DNA of 64,000 nucleotides from Angomonas deanei (Eukaryota; Euglenozoa; Kinetoplastea; Trypanosomatida; Trypanosomatidae), in contig LR877146.1 of assembly GCA_903995115.1 (NCBI GenBank), positions 310,001-374,000 on the forward strand, written 5' to 3'. The notes below the pieces were generated by a model, which saw only the letters and a list, made by a program, of their open reading frames with translations, was not told where the DNA came from and ran no database searches. The first letter of the stretch is position 1; each line of letters begins with the position of its first letter. The position numbers and the translations under genes were made by a program. Shown here piece after piece: positions 9,091 through 17,640 of the stretch.

Positions 9091-10416
9091 ATGGGGTGTG
9101 GTAGTTCCAAAGGGCTAGACCCTGCCCCCGCGGTGGGCCCACCAGCCACCGCCCAGCGGTCCATACTACAAAAGGGAACCGCCTCCCTCGATAGCTCCGT
9201 CAAGGATAGTGCACCACCCGTGAACTTTTATGATCGACATGAGGCGAATGCGTTTGAAAAAAGACGCCAGCAGCGGCTGAATGGTGGTGCGGCGGACCAG
9301 ACAGGTCCGTCCTCGGTCCGGCGAGAGCGCAAGGTGTCCCTCTACGTGGATGAAGACCGGATAGAGCCGGGCGGGAACTCTCACAATGATAATTTTGACA
9401 CCCTCCCCGATGACGCGACCGAGGGTAGTGTACGCAAAGGTGGGAGCATACTCGCTAGCTCTGTCAAGACCCAACCCGCGCTGCGCAGCGGTAGTGGCTT
9501 AGGGTCGTTATCCCTAAAGTCCGCCGCGAAGGACGGAGAGAAACGGAGCCGCACGAGTCCGACGTTGCCACGATGCGAAAGGTGTACTAAGTTTATGCGG
9601 CCACCTATGAACGATAAGTCATGCCTGGATGACTCTGATTGGGATGGGGAGGAAGAGGAAGAGGAAGAGGAAGAGGAAATTCAGAAGGCACGTCCCACCC
9701 CGGAGTCGCCATTCGAAAAATACGGAAATACGTTGCCGCGAAGCGAGTCTTGTGTTCCCTTTCCGCGGCCACCGCCCAAGGAAGCATATAAAGGCATGGA
9801 TGACCCCGATTGGGATAGGGATTATGAGGAGAAAAAGGGAAGTCAGAAGAAACTTCCCACCACTGTTCAAAGCGTGAAAAGTAAGACGCCAGCTGTTGAG
9901 TTGAAAAGTAAAGCACCAACCACTCCAGTGAAGCCCAGCAACACGTTACAGCCATTAGAGAAGCGACCCGCCGTGCCCGCCCTTCCTACCATTCCAGTGA
10001 AGCGGGAGAGTGCCGTCAAACCACTCCCCACCAGACCTACCTCGAATAATAATAGTAATAATAGCAACAGTGCGGTGAAGCCGGACGCCAACCGTAGAAA
10101 TACCACAGGGACGGCTACCGCCCCGGCCAGTAAGGATCCTAGTACGAAGCGACCTGCCCCACAGACGGCCCGGTCGGCCTCCCTTCCTGCCGTCACACCT
10201 CCCGCCCCTAGTCCGGACCGCCCCACCAGCAGCAGCAATGTCAATCGCCTCTCCGACGACGTCAAAAACTACGACGAATGGAAACGGCTAACAAAAAAGA
10301 AACGGGAAAGTTTTTACCAGCAGCATCAGCAAGAGGGGGAGGGGAAGAAGACCATTCTGGATGCACCAGAGTCGTTTTATATATCGGTAGGAGACACCAA
10401 AAAGGTATATGTATAG
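9091..10416 (+). CDS. N-myristoylation-type disordered protein, FYD-box paralogue 2
   Basis: 441 aa. Starts MGCGSSKG (Gly2, Cys3, Ser6: dual myristoyl/palmitoyl signal). Motifs in order: SILQKGT (~23, a SILK-type site with Gln for Lys), NFYDRHEANAFEKRR (~46-60), RRERKVSLYVDED (~76), and C-terminal NYDEWKRLTKKKRESF, all shared with the gene at 6731-8059. It has its own internal duplication of ~36 residues: TLPRCERC..FMRPP..DDSDWD (~155-190) followed by an acidic run, then TLPRSESC..FPRPP..DDPDWD (~212-245). In the second copy one of the two Cys became Ser. The rest is Pro/Ser/Lys-rich with poly-Asn encoded by AAT/AAC triplets. No catalytic domain seen. Confidence 0.85.
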   Translation: MGCGSSKGLDPAPAVGPPATAQRSILQKGTASLDSSVKDSAPPVNFYDRHEANAFEKRRQQRLNGGAADQTGPSSVRRERKVSLYVDEDRIEPGGNSHNDNFDTLPDDATEGSVRKGGSILASSVKTQPALRSGSGLGSLSLKSAAKDGEKRSRTSPTLPRCERCTKFMRPPMNDKSCLDDSDWDGEEEEEEEEEEIQKARPTPESPFEKYGNTLPRSESCVPFPRPPPKEAYKGMDDPDWDRDYEEKKGSQKKLPTTVQSVKSKTPAVELKSKAPTTPVKPSNTLQPLEKRPAVPALPTIPVKRESAVKPLPTRPTSNNNSNNSNSAVKPDANRRNTTGTATAPASKDPSTKRPAPQTARSASLPAVTPPAPSPDRPTSSSNVNRLSDDVKNYDEWKRLTKKKRESFYQQHQQEGEGKKTILDAPESFYISVGDTKKVYV

Positions 10417-11144
10417 TGGTTCCTTTTTTTTTTTTTTTTCTAGTGAACTAGTTTGTAAGTATAGAACAGCGGATGGTGGTTATTTGTATAGCATCCACCG
10501 AAATGAAACTCATAAATAAAATACAAAAAAGACAAGATGTAAAGTATAGCATTGCCGCAGATTTGACTTTTTCTATTATGTATTATTATTCTAATGAGAT
10601 TATTTTTTTTTCTTTTTTTTATTATTTTTAATTTTGATTGCTGTTCCTTTATTCCTCCCGTTTGCTAAGATATAGAACTAATAGAAGAAGTCTTTCACTC
10701 CTTATTTTCATTCTAACTTCTTCGTTTGTCACACACAAAATTCGTTTTTTTTTTTTTTGGAATTAAATATTGTTTTTTTACTTTTGTCCGTGTGCTTTGT
10801 TATTTTTTTATATATGAGTGTGACGAAATTTTCCTCCTAGCCTCTTCCTGTATTACAACCAATTTTCTTAATGGTTTCATGTGGTTTACTTGTCTTGGGA
10901 ACTTTACTTCCTCGTTATCTTTTGCAGAACGATAGCATCACTCTCTCTCTCTTTCTCTATTTTTCTCTATCAAGTTATTAAAGTTATAGTTTATCTTTTT
11001 ATTATTTTGTTTTGCTACTATTATTAAGGCTTTTGTGCCGTTTAGGTAACATTGTATTCCTTTTTCCATATTATTGTTTTCACTTTTGTGTGTCTTTTTT
11101 TATTATTCCTCAGTTTTTTTTTTTTTATTATTATTATTGTTATT
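10417..11144 (+). other. T-rich spacer with predicted splice acceptor
   Basis: Nothing coding is convincing; the small frames are Phe/Ser-rich products of poly-T. TATTATTCCTCAG gives an AG at 11112-11113, 31 nt before the ATG at 11145. Confidence 0.45.
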
Positions 11145-11723
11145 ATGGGTAGTGCCTGTGTTGCCCCTCACGACGAGGTCGATAAACACGGAGAGACGAG
11201 CACACCGCGGACGGCGACGATAGACGCGGAGGGATCGCTCACCTCGGAGCAAAATAACTCCACCGGCGAGATCCCATCCAAGACCGGTCTGCTCAACCAA
11301 ATCAAAAAGGAGAAGGTTGTGATGGACGAGCGGAGCGCCCTATCGGCCACCTTGGCCCTCTACCTGCCGCAGCGACACCCCAGCATGGAGGGCACGAACG
11401 GGCTGGAGCTCCCCTCCCGCCACAACGACTCTAGCACAACCACGAATAACAATAACAATAGTGCCGTCGTCCCCAACAGCCCAGCGAACACCTCCCTCAG
11501 CATGCCGTCGTCTATTTTGAAAAAAGTATCCACCCCGACGACGCGCCAGCCAAAAGTAGATTTTTACGACCAGCACGAGTCTGGTGGTCTACTGCGCTAC
11601 CGGCAGCAGGAATCCACGAGTAGGATTCCTAGCGAAACGAATGACGTGACGGGTTCGTTCAAAAACCGAACAGGGAAGAAAGTATCGATACTGACGGAGG
11701 ACCTCATCCCTAGTCCGGTCTAG
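11145..11723 (+). CDS. N-myristoylation-type small protein, FYD-box paralogue 3
   Basis: 192 aa, starting at the ATG of MGSACVAP (Gly2, Cys5). Upstream in-frame codons encode only Phe/Ile/Leu from the T-rich leader and are rejected as coding. Motifs: a perfect SILK site SSILKKVS (~122), VDFYDQHESGGLLRYRQQ (~137-154), and C-terminal GKKVSILTEDLIPSPV. The layout SIL, then FYD ~16 residues on, then KVSI another ~40 residues on, is the same as in the two preceding paralogues, but here the protein ends just after KVSI. The C-terminus resembles that of the gene at 42035-42793 (KVSITDDLLPSSPS). The N-terminal half is disordered and Asn/Ser/Thr-rich. Confidence 0.8.
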   Translation: MGSACVAPHDEVDKHGETSTPRTATIDAEGSLTSEQNNSTGEIPSKTGLLNQIKKEKVVMDERSALSATLALYLPQRHPSMEGTNGLELPSRHNDSSTTTNNNNNSAVVPNSPANTSLSMPSSILKKVSTPTTRQPKVDFYDQHESGGLLRYRQQESTSRIPSETNDVTGSFKNRTGKKVSILTEDLIPSPV

Positions 11724-12555
11724 ACCCTAGCCGGTTCTTGTGTACAGGGATGTGGTGTCGTCTTTCTCTCTCTCCATTAAGTTTGTTTACGATCGCAACT
11801 AAAAAAAAAAAAAAGTAAAAGGAAACGAAGATTTTGCTGTCACTATTATCACTACACTTTATATGAAGATGATGATCGCCCGTGGCGTCTTCTTTCCTTC
11901 TTTCACTAATGACACTTCAAAAAACGAAATAAAAAAAAATCATATTTGTCCAAATTTTTCCTCCTACTGATTCATTATATCCTTCTTTGTGATGCCGTCC
12001 TATCGTACAGTACAATCAAAATAGACGTATAGCAAATGTGGAATAATGATACTGTGTTTCTTCTGGTTGTTTTTTTCCTCTGTGCGTGTAGATTTTTTGT
12101 TTGTTTTTGTCTGTATTGTGACCTACAGCCATTATTGGAATAAAAAAGAATAGAAAAGATAAGATGCATTGTAACCCAAAAGAAGAAGATTTTTGCGAGT
12201 GCGCCTCTAATGTCTTTTTTGAGTAATTTTTTTTTTTTTTTTATTGGCACTTTCATACTCCCAGTTGTACTCCCCCTTATTTTTGATATTTTAAATAAAT
12301 AACAATTCACTTGCATCGGAATGTTTAAAGTATAATAAAGTACCATTGACGGAAATCTCTTTTTTTTGTTACCCTTGTCCAGAATGTTTTTCTTCCTGAC
12401 CTCAACTACTTCTTCCCCTTCCTCACTATCCAAGAAACAGTAAAATAGAGTAGAGATACTACACACACACACACACACGGTACAACCAGGTGTGTAAACC
12501 CCCCACACTAAAGCATCTTTTTTTTTTTCTACATTCATTATTGTCCCTGTACACT
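11724..12555 (+). other. T-rich spacer with (AC)n microsatellite and predicted acceptor
   Basis: A long CT-rich tract (about 12385-12430) ends in CCAAG (AG 12433-12434). An (AC)n microsatellite sits at about 12460-12478, and a T-run lies just before the start codon. No credible gene. Confidence 0.4.
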
Positions 12556-13926
12556 ATGGGTAATATTTGCTCTGGTAAGTCTGCCTCCGTGGTGTACCGC
12601 TCCGATAAGGACGACGACAGTGTAGAGGAAGACAGCCTCGATGGACCGATTGTCCAACACCGGGCACTAGCCGTGAACACTGGGGACACCGTCGTGGATA
12701 GCTTTGATAGTAGTCACATCAATAAGGAAAATGCTCCCCCCACAGCAGACGATCGTTCCTTCAATAGTAAGCTCACCCCAGCCCCGATAAAACTACAGGG
12801 GAACGCCGCTACCAACCTTAGCAGCTTTGCGAATAGAAGTGTAGGGAGCACGGCCAGTCCTAGCACCACCAACGGCGCCAACGGCTTCCAGGTCGTCTCC
12901 GTCACGAAACGGGACGCCGCGGTCGTGAACAATAATACCAATAGGAGCATCCCACCGGTGCCGCCCGTCGTCAATAACACTAACAATAATAACAATGGGT
13001 TCCTCCCCACGAACAATAAAACCAATACGAGCAATAGTTTTTCCCCGGCACCGTCCCCCCAGCCGGTAAAACAACCGGTGGCACGACCCACCATCAATAC
13101 CTCCCTGCTACTGTCCAGTACACCGGTCGTGTCGGTCACCACTACCCCCACCAAGCCGCCCATTACCACATCACCTCAGCTGCACCGCTCCCCCCTCGTG
13201 AGCAAGACGTGGGAGACGTGTAGTGTGAGCAGCACCTCCACCAGCAACCGGGGTGGGGTACTACCGTCCAAACCCATCAACAACAATACGAATAGTGTGT
13301 TGTCCAAAATGTACAATGCGAAACAGATTAACACGAGTGGCGTGGTCAAGCGGGATAGCGGCGTGCTGCATACGTCCAGCTACCTCCAAAACACAAGTGC
13401 GGTCAAGTCGACGAGGAGTATGTCGGTGCCGATGACGCCCATCCTCAAGCAGAACAGCAGCCGTCGCTACACCATGGATCACCAAAAGTCCAACATCCTC
13501 AACGGCTCCTCGACCAACAGTCCTACGTTAGCGGAAGTCAACCGGCAGCACAGCAACGACGGACCAGTCCGGCGACGTCAGTGCAGTATTTCTTTCAACG
13601 AGAGGACCATCGTGAAAGGGACGGAAGGGAGCTGTCATAGTTTTCAAAAGAATGCCCTTGGGGACAGTCTTTCCTCCTTCGGGATTGATACGTACTTCCC
13701 GCACGATAGCAATCGCAATAGTGGGTCGAAGAGTATTAAAAACAGTGCGGTGCGGGCGGAGATGGCACGTAAGCTAACAGCACGGAACAGTGCCCAGTAC
13801 ACCGCCTTGGCCAACCCACTCGACACCTCCAAGACGAGTTTGAACCACAGTCTCACGGATACCTCCTTGCTCGGGAATGACGATGATTTTGTCGTCTCCA
13901 GTGGCACTAGAAGACTCAAAATGTAG
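12556..13926 (+). CDS. N-myristoylation-type Asn/Ser/Thr-rich disordered protein
   Basis: 456 aa from MGNICSGKS (Gly2, Cys5, Ser6: acylation signal). The 22 in-frame codons upstream overlap the T-rich leader and are not used here. An acidic segment follows (DKDDDSVEEDSLDG), then VDSFDSSHINKENAPP, which loosely resembles the SFD motif of later genes. The middle is Asn/Thr/Pro-rich. Near residue 294 is PILKQNSSRRYTMD (SILK-like with Pro) and near 337 RRRQCSISFNERT, an RVxF-like site weaker than in its neighbours because the basic residues are 3-4 positions away. A C-terminal Lys/Arg/Ala patch and an acidic GNDDDFVVSSGTRRLKM end follow. No domain recognised. Confidence 0.8.
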   Translation: MGNICSGKSASVVYRSDKDDDSVEEDSLDGPIVQHRALAVNTGDTVVDSFDSSHINKENAPPTADDRSFNSKLTPAPIKLQGNAATNLSSFANRSVGSTASPSTTNGANGFQVVSVTKRDAAVVNNNTNRSIPPVPPVVNNTNNNNNGFLPTNNKTNTSNSFSPAPSPQPVKQPVARPTINTSLLLSSTPVVSVTTTPTKPPITTSPQLHRSPLVSKTWETCSVSSTSTSNRGGVLPSKPINNNTNSVLSKMYNAKQINTSGVVKRDSGVLHTSSYLQNTSAVKSTRSMSVPMTPILKQNSSRRYTMDHQKSNILNGSSTNSPTLAEVNRQHSNDGPVRRRQCSISFNERTIVKGTEGSCHSFQKNALGDSLSSFGIDTYFPHDSNRNSGSKSIKNSAVRAEMARKLTARNSAQYTALANPLDTSKTSLNHSLTDTSLLGNDDDFVVSSGTRRLKM

Positions 13927-13944
13927 AGCGGGTCGTTAAAAGGA

Positions 13945-13978
13945 GAGAAATATGAACTGTTTTATAGTCATATTTCTC
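13945..13978 (+). other. 11-bp perfect stem-loop in presumptive 3' UTR
   Basis: GAGAAATATGA (13945-13955) and TCATATTTCTC (13968-13978) are perfect reverse complements around a 12-nt loop, starting 18 nt after the stop codon. It could act as an RNA element or arise by chance in AT-rich DNA; see the stem-loop finding. Confidence 0.6.
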
Positions 13979-14384
13979 GTTGTTGTTGTTTTGCTTCCTC
14001 TCTTTTTCCTCTTTATTTGGTAGATTATTTTTCTTTTTTTGTGCTGTGGAAGTAGACTTGTTTATCTCGTCTAGTCGTACTAAATCTAACACCATCGTTG
14101 CCTTTGTGCCTCTTTTAATCCCGTTTATTTCGATAAACAATGTACATTTATGTAAATATTTTGTATTTTCATTTTTGATATTATGGCATTCATTCAATAC
14201 TTCTTTTTGTGTTCTTTACGGTTGTGTTGTATTAACTAAGTTTCACCACATGTCGTTGTTGTTTACCAGTCATACCCCGTTTTGTTGTAACACAATCGTT
14301 CACGCAATCTTTCTTTCCTCAATTGACTTCTTTTAGTGATTTTTTTTTTTTTTTTACTTTGTTATTAGGAAACCAAAACGATAC
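13979..14384 (+). other. T-rich spacer with predicted splice acceptor
   Basis: No gene seen. A run of T at about 14341-14357 followed by GTTATTAG places an acceptor AG at 14367-14368, 17 nt before the ATG. Confidence 0.5.
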
Positions 14385-14792
14385 ATGACGGACACCACTC
14401 CAAGTGGTAGTGGCGTGTACGGGGAAGACACTACTAGCAACGGCAGTCGACGGTTTGTGATTTCTCCAAAAGTCAGAGAAATTATCACCTCCTTCAACAA
14501 CAATAGCGGTTCTGGGTTAGAACTCAACAATAGTGACTCCACCTCCTTCGAAATGTGGAAGTGTAATCGGTTAGGGGATCGTGGTAAGGTGACGTCGGAG
14601 ACGAGCAAGACATCCTCCCCACCACCGCCACCAGAGGGGGCCAAGTCGGGTGACCGTGCCCCCTCCGCGGGCCCCGCACTGAAGCGAGCCAACGCGTTCG
14701 TTAGGAGTGGCACCCACGCCTCTCACCGAAATAGTTTTGAAGGGGTGGTACTTTTCCAGACGGAAGAGTATTCGTCCCCCAAGGCCAGATAG
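14385..14792 (+). CDS. small Ser-rich disordered protein with VVLF motif
   Basis: 135 aa, starting MTDTTPSGSG. No acylation start. Residues ~27-40 (FVISPKVREIITSFNN) may form a short helix. The C-terminus reads RNSFEGVVLFQTEEYSSPKAR, a [VI]-x-F site followed by acidic residues, as in neighbouring proteins, though with no basic residue immediately before it. Close to an acceptor AG and with the codon style of its neighbours, so probably a real gene; function unknown. Confidence 0.65.
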   Translation: MTDTTPSGSGVYGEDTTSNGSRRFVISPKVREIITSFNNNSGSGLELNNSDSTSFEMWKCNRLGDRGKVTSETSKTSSPPPPPEGAKSGDRAPSAGPALKRANAFVRSGTHASHRNSFEGVVLFQTEEYSSPKAR

Positions 14793-15330
14793 TGTTGTTG
14801 TATGTTTAGTTACAAATTGCTTCTCATTTTTTACTTTTTCCCCCCTTGTGTAAAGATTCCGTCACATTTTTTGACTAACCACTATTTTCCTACTGAATTG
14901 TGCTACGGATGTACTTATGTTCGCAGTGTTTTTTTTTTTTTTTTACAATTTCCCTTTTATTTTTTATGTGTGCGAATATTTGATACACCAAAATCAGAAA
15001 ACTGATATTCAAAAATAAGACGTTATGTATATGTTTAGTGGATGAGATACGAATGAACCGCGAATAATGGCCGAATGGGTCTTGTAATATAACAGACATG
15101 TTTTCCCGCGTCTGTAGTATATTTCTGAATTATGATGTTTCGCGTTCATATTTTCATTCATCTACACGGGGGGCAACCCATCTCTTTCACCACACTCGCA
15201 CTTTTCTCCTTCTTTCTTCCCGCCGCAAAGAGTGTTATTTTTTTTTTTTCCCTATTTTTCATTTAATTCTAATTTTACCTTATTTTATATCTTTCAAAAC
15301 AAAAACAAACAATCTCCATTTAATAGGAAA
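14793..15330 (+). other. spacer before the surface-protein array
   Basis: T-rich, no credible gene. AATAG (AG 15325-15326) lies 5 nt before the ATG at 15331; an upstream CT-rich run at about 15175-15262 could serve as the polypyrimidine tract. Confidence 0.4.
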
Positions 15331-17172
15331 ATGATACTGCGAAAACACACGTTTTCCAAGCAGCACTGCCTGCTCCTAACTGTGTTGGCCATTCTTTCCC
15401 TTACTAGTATAGCCCGCGCCGACAACATCCCGTCCGACGCCCTTGACTGCATCGTATCAGACAAAGCGGCGACCGTCCAGACCTGTGCCGCCCACTTTGG
15501 ATCCTGTATCTACTTCACGTTTAGTAGTAAATACGGTGCGTGTACGTGTCTTCAACAAACAAAGGATATCGTCCCGTACATATCGCACTGTGTCGACTAC
15601 GTTGATATTCTTGGCCGGTATCAGTGTGACAAGTATGACTTCTCCCCAGTCCTAGGATGGTGTTCGGCCTGCGAAGATGGTTATGCGTTGTTTAACCCAA
15701 CTGTCATTCACACTTCAAGCTTCTCACAGTCTTGCTACAAGCCGCTTGCTAACTGTGAGACCTACACGAATGGGATCTGCTCCGCGTGCATCGCAGGGTA
15801 CACCCTCTCCGGTGGTAGATGTGTCCCCTGTAACATTGACAACTGCGAGTTCTGCACCTTTGATAACCTATGCGACAGATGCAAGAACGACCTCGTGGTT
15901 TCCACCGCAGGTAACGCGTGCCTCACCTGTGCAATCACCCACTGTGCCAGTTGCACAGACAGCGGACTGTGTCATACCTGTGACGACAACCTGCATCCGT
16001 CGTCGACACAGAAGACCTGCGTGTGGGCATTCGAGGGGTGCGACACCTACGACGACAGCGGCAAGTGCACCCACTGCAGCGACGGAAAGTTCCCCTCTAC
16101 AGACGGCCTCAGCTGCGTGAACTGCACAAACGAGTTCTGCGCCTCCTGCATGAAGGACAATCAGTGCTCCCTTTGCCAAGACGGCTACAGCCTCACCGAC
16201 GACGGTGCCAAGTGTGTCCCCGACATCGCGGACTGCTACACCTACACGGAGGCCGGCTGCAAACAATGTACGAACGGTAAGGCGCCGTCCACGGACAGCA
16301 GCACGTGTGTCATTTGCGGCATCTACTACTGCGACAGGTGCTCCCATGATAATAAATGCGCCTCCTGTGTTTCTGGTTTCGCACTGGACAAGGAGACCAA
16401 CACATGCGTTAGCACCGCCACCCACTGCTGTGTGCACGACGACGCCGTTGGGTGTTCCTCGTGCCTGGCAGGCTACCGGGTGACCGCACTGCATGCCTGT
16501 GAGCCGTGTCCAGAAGGAACAAACTGCCCCAGCCCCACTGACGTCTGTAATGTTCCAGCTGACGGAGCAACAGAGAAGAAGAAGGGCACACCGTGGTGGG
16601 TGTGGTTGCTGGTAGCACTCGCGGTGCTGCTAGTAGCCGGCGTAGTGACGTTTCTCGTCGTCTACTGCTGTTGTTGCAAAGCGACCGCACATGACGACGT
16701 ACACGAGAGCGCAAGGGACTCCGAAATGGACGAGGAAAACACCGCTTTCAGTAGTGCCTCTTCCAGTGACAAGGAGGACAGCGACACGGAAGCCGTCACC
16801 TTAAACACACAAGGCATCACTACTAGTGACGCAGCGACTCTTTTCACACAGGAGGACGGGGCCTCACGGGCCGTCACGAAGAGCGATGGAACGGAGTTCT
16901 CTTGTTTCTCCATCAATAGTAGAGTCAACCGCAGCGAAGGCACCTCCATGTCCCGCGACACGGACGGCAACCCCCTCCACCCGCCCCTCATTGGTCGACG
17001 CTTCGGTGGGGAGGGAGAGAACGGATATGCGGCACCCTACGGCCTAGTCCGCACGTTAGCCCCGGTAGGGAATGCGCCGTACAACCACATCCCGAACCCC
17101 AACGGTGACTGGAACGGGCTGCCAGGCTACCCCGTGTCCCGCCGTACAGCCAACATCACATGGGCGAATTAG
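15331..17172 (+). CDS. cysteine-rich type I surface protein, array copy 1
   Basis: 613 aa from the ATG of MILRKHTFSK; in-frame codons upstream are T-rich leader. A signal peptide (LLLTVLAILSLTSIARA) is followed by an N-terminal domain with the pattern C-[DE]-x-Y-D-F-S-P-x-[LF]-G-W-C-x-x-C (~88-105), then about ten CxxC-type repeats to residue ~405 (CNIDNC, CTFDNLC, CASC, CSLC), similar in style to Giardia VSPs, ciliate surface antigens and furin-like repeats. Then KKKGTPWWVW (PWWVW from ~421), a single membrane segment, VVYCCCCKA (probable palmitoylation), and a ~165-residue Ser/Asp/Glu-rich tail ending GYPVSRRTANITWAN. The ectodomain faces outward and the tail the cytosol. Its N-terminal 100 residues differ from copies 2-4, but the cytoplasmic insert (TLNTQGIT) matches copy 4. 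Ligand unknown. Confidence 0.9.
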   Translation: MILRKHTFSKQHCLLLTVLAILSLTSIARADNIPSDALDCIVSDKAATVQTCAAHFGSCIYFTFSSKYGACTCLQQTKDIVPYISHCVDYVDILGRYQCDKYDFSPVLGWCSACEDGYALFNPTVIHTSSFSQSCYKPLANCETYTNGICSACIAGYTLSGGRCVPCNIDNCEFCTFDNLCDRCKNDLVVSTAGNACLTCAITHCASCTDSGLCHTCDDNLHPSSTQKTCVWAFEGCDTYDDSGKCTHCSDGKFPSTDGLSCVNCTNEFCASCMKDNQCSLCQDGYSLTDDGAKCVPDIADCYTYTEAGCKQCTNGKAPSTDSSTCVICGIYYCDRCSHDNKCASCVSGFALDKETNTCVSTATHCCVHDDAVGCSSCLAGYRVTALHACEPCPEGTNCPSPTDVCNVPADGATEKKKGTPWWVWLLVALAVLLVAGVVTFLVVYCCCCKATAHDDVHESARDSEMDEENTAFSSASSSDKEDSDTEAVTLNTQGITTSDAATLFTQEDGASRAVTKSDGTEFSCFSINSRVNRSEGTSMSRDTDGNPLHPPLIGRRFGGEGENGYAAPYGLVRTLAPVGNAPYNHIPNPNGDWNGLPGYPVSRRTANITWAN

Positions 17173-17202
17173 ATGTTTTTCCAATATAATTATGTTTTTG
17201 TC

Positions 17203-17239
17203 ACAAAAGAACAAACGTATTGAAAAGTTGTTCTTTTGT
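17203..17239 (+). other. 12-bp perfect stem-loop, 3' flank of array copy 1
   Basis: ACAAAAGAACAA (17203-17214) and TTGTTCTTTTGT (17228-17239) pair perfectly around a 13-nt loop, 30 nt after the stop. The same stem is kept downstream of copy 2, with one loop base changed. Confidence 0.7.
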
Positions 17240-17640
17240 ATTATCCATGAGTATTGACGTTTTTTTTTTAACTATTATTTTTATTTTTTTGAGTCGTCAG
17301 GTTGATGTTGCTGAACTTATGTTTTTCATTCTGTTTTTTTATATATAAATTGATTTACTTCCAGGATGTACGAGAAGAAAATAAAACAGAATTTCTTTGC
17401 CCTTTTGAACGCTATGATTAATCAAGCGGTGATAATACACTTCATACAATCATGGTTTCCTTGTTCGTAGATCCAGGCCGCGAACGGTAAAAAAATACAA
17501 CTGCTCCTTGCGCCCTTTCTTCTCTCTTCTTCTCATCCAGTTGAAAACTATTTCGACAACGACAAAATTAAGGATACTCCCACATCATTCGCGTGTTCAA
17601 TCTTTTCCAGAAGCCAAACACCGACTATCGGCTCCCGGCA
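17240..17640 (+). other. array spacer 1 with predicted splice acceptor
   Basis: No gene. Contains TTTCCTTGTTCGTAGATCCAG, found in each array spacer in slightly varied form. TCTTTTCCAG gives an acceptor AG at 17609-17610 and a 30-nt 5' UTR for copy 2. Confidence 0.5.

Noticed and set aside
12460-12478. (AC)n repeat as a regulatory element
   Set aside because: Simple microsatellite, no supporting context.
15232-15330. Upstream in-frame extension of surface copy 1
   Set aside because: Encodes T-run residues; the ATG at 15331 gives a normal signal peptide and follows a candidate acceptor.
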